DNA from: Elusimicrobia bacterium GWA2_51_34
Lineage (GTDB): Bacteria > Elusimicrobiota > Elusimicrobia > Elusimicrobiales > UBA9959
Direction: 5' to 3'
Length of the DNA stretch: 64,000 bases
Assembly: GCA_001799565.1 (NCBI GenBank)
Contig: MGTS01000012.1
Span: 43,466 to 107,465, forward strand
Each line of letters opens with the position of its first letter. Position 1 is the stretch's first letter. The notes under the pieces were generated by a model. It searched no databases. It was given only the letters and a program-made list of their open reading frames with translations, and had not been told where the DNA came from. The translations under genes and the position numbers were made by a program. Shown here one piece after another: positions 63,986-64,000 of this stretch.

Positions 63986-64000
63986 AACCGGCTTTAGCTT

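Noticed and set aside
1..64000. CRISPR arrays, tRNA or rRNA genes, IS elements
   Set aside because: No repeated spacer pattern, tRNA cloverleaf or transposase was recognised on reading; a program could still find weak candidates.

Overview
The window looks like a chromosome segment of a Gram-negative anaerobe. An outer membrane is implied by a TolC-type channel, an RND pump and a predicted beta-barrel. Anaerobic life is implied by the density of Fe-S and radical-SAM proteins, MinD-type ATPases carrying ferredoxin domains, NifX/ORP-type proteins and DUF5320 glycine-rich proteins. This mix recalls deep-branching groups such as Elusimicrobiota or Omnitrophota, but nothing here fixes the taxonomy (inference). 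No rRNA, tRNA, CRISPR array, IS element or phage was found.

Layout. 1-6.5 kb: response-regulator end, GT-C-like membrane protein, secreted M28 peptidase, M23 peptidase, AT-rich rsgA. 6.6-12.2 kb: thioredoxin, then a TolC-RND-DUF2892 efflux operon with no periplasmic adaptor gene. 12.2-14.4 kb: a minus-strand operon DUF134 - NifX-like - ECF sigma - thioredoxin-reductase-like flavoprotein. 14.5-19.9 kb: divalent-metal genes (ZIP, NicO/UreH-like, an ABC permease and binding protein without an ATPase, a His-rich outer-membrane protein). 19.8-24.1 kb: an unusual UppP-M23 fusion and an S9 peptidase. 24.2-37.8 kb: 22 tightly packed minus-strand genes headed by a Fur-type box. They encode DUF5320 proteins, three MinD/Mrp ATPases, two NifX-like proteins, a NifU-like scaffold, ZIP, DUF169, radical SAM, Psd, peptide deformylase, thioredoxin-CcdA, DUF364, DsrE, TrmO, DUF89, ferredoxin and others. 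37.9-39.9 kb: fur, pta-like and a second DUF134 gene. 40-41.3 kb: a fluoride riboswitch controlling a CPA2 antiporter. 41.3-48.5 kb: two arsenic operons (arsR-arsM-arsC-acr3-tungsten-type radical SAM maturase; arsR-permease-thioredoxin-ArsF-ArsG). 48.6-64 kb: methyltransferase, TerB-like protein, a 2925-residue cyclic beta-1,2-glucan synthase, a P-type cation ATPase, a truncated SSF symporter, and a DUF1646 transporter with a riboswitch-like leader.

How it fits together. Most of the window handles metals, metalloids and ions, and control sites can be read directly. Two DUF134 genes share a 20-bp palindrome placed two bases before their start codons. Two near-identical Fur boxes flank fur, one on its own promoter and one on the 22-gene run. 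Four genes, including both arsR genes, have strong -35/-10 promoters whose -10 box ends only 6-7 bases before the start codon, which predicts leaderless mRNAs.

The best candidates for something undescribed are the Fur-boxed 22-gene run (an enlarged relative of the ORP/MinD clusters of anaerobes, with a Cys-to-His change in one ferredoxin motif), the DUF134 operator pair, the UppP-M23 fusion, the orphan tungsten-type maturase in an arsenic operon, and the fluoride riboswitch with an inserted hairpin. All function assignments rest on motif recognition; no database search was run.
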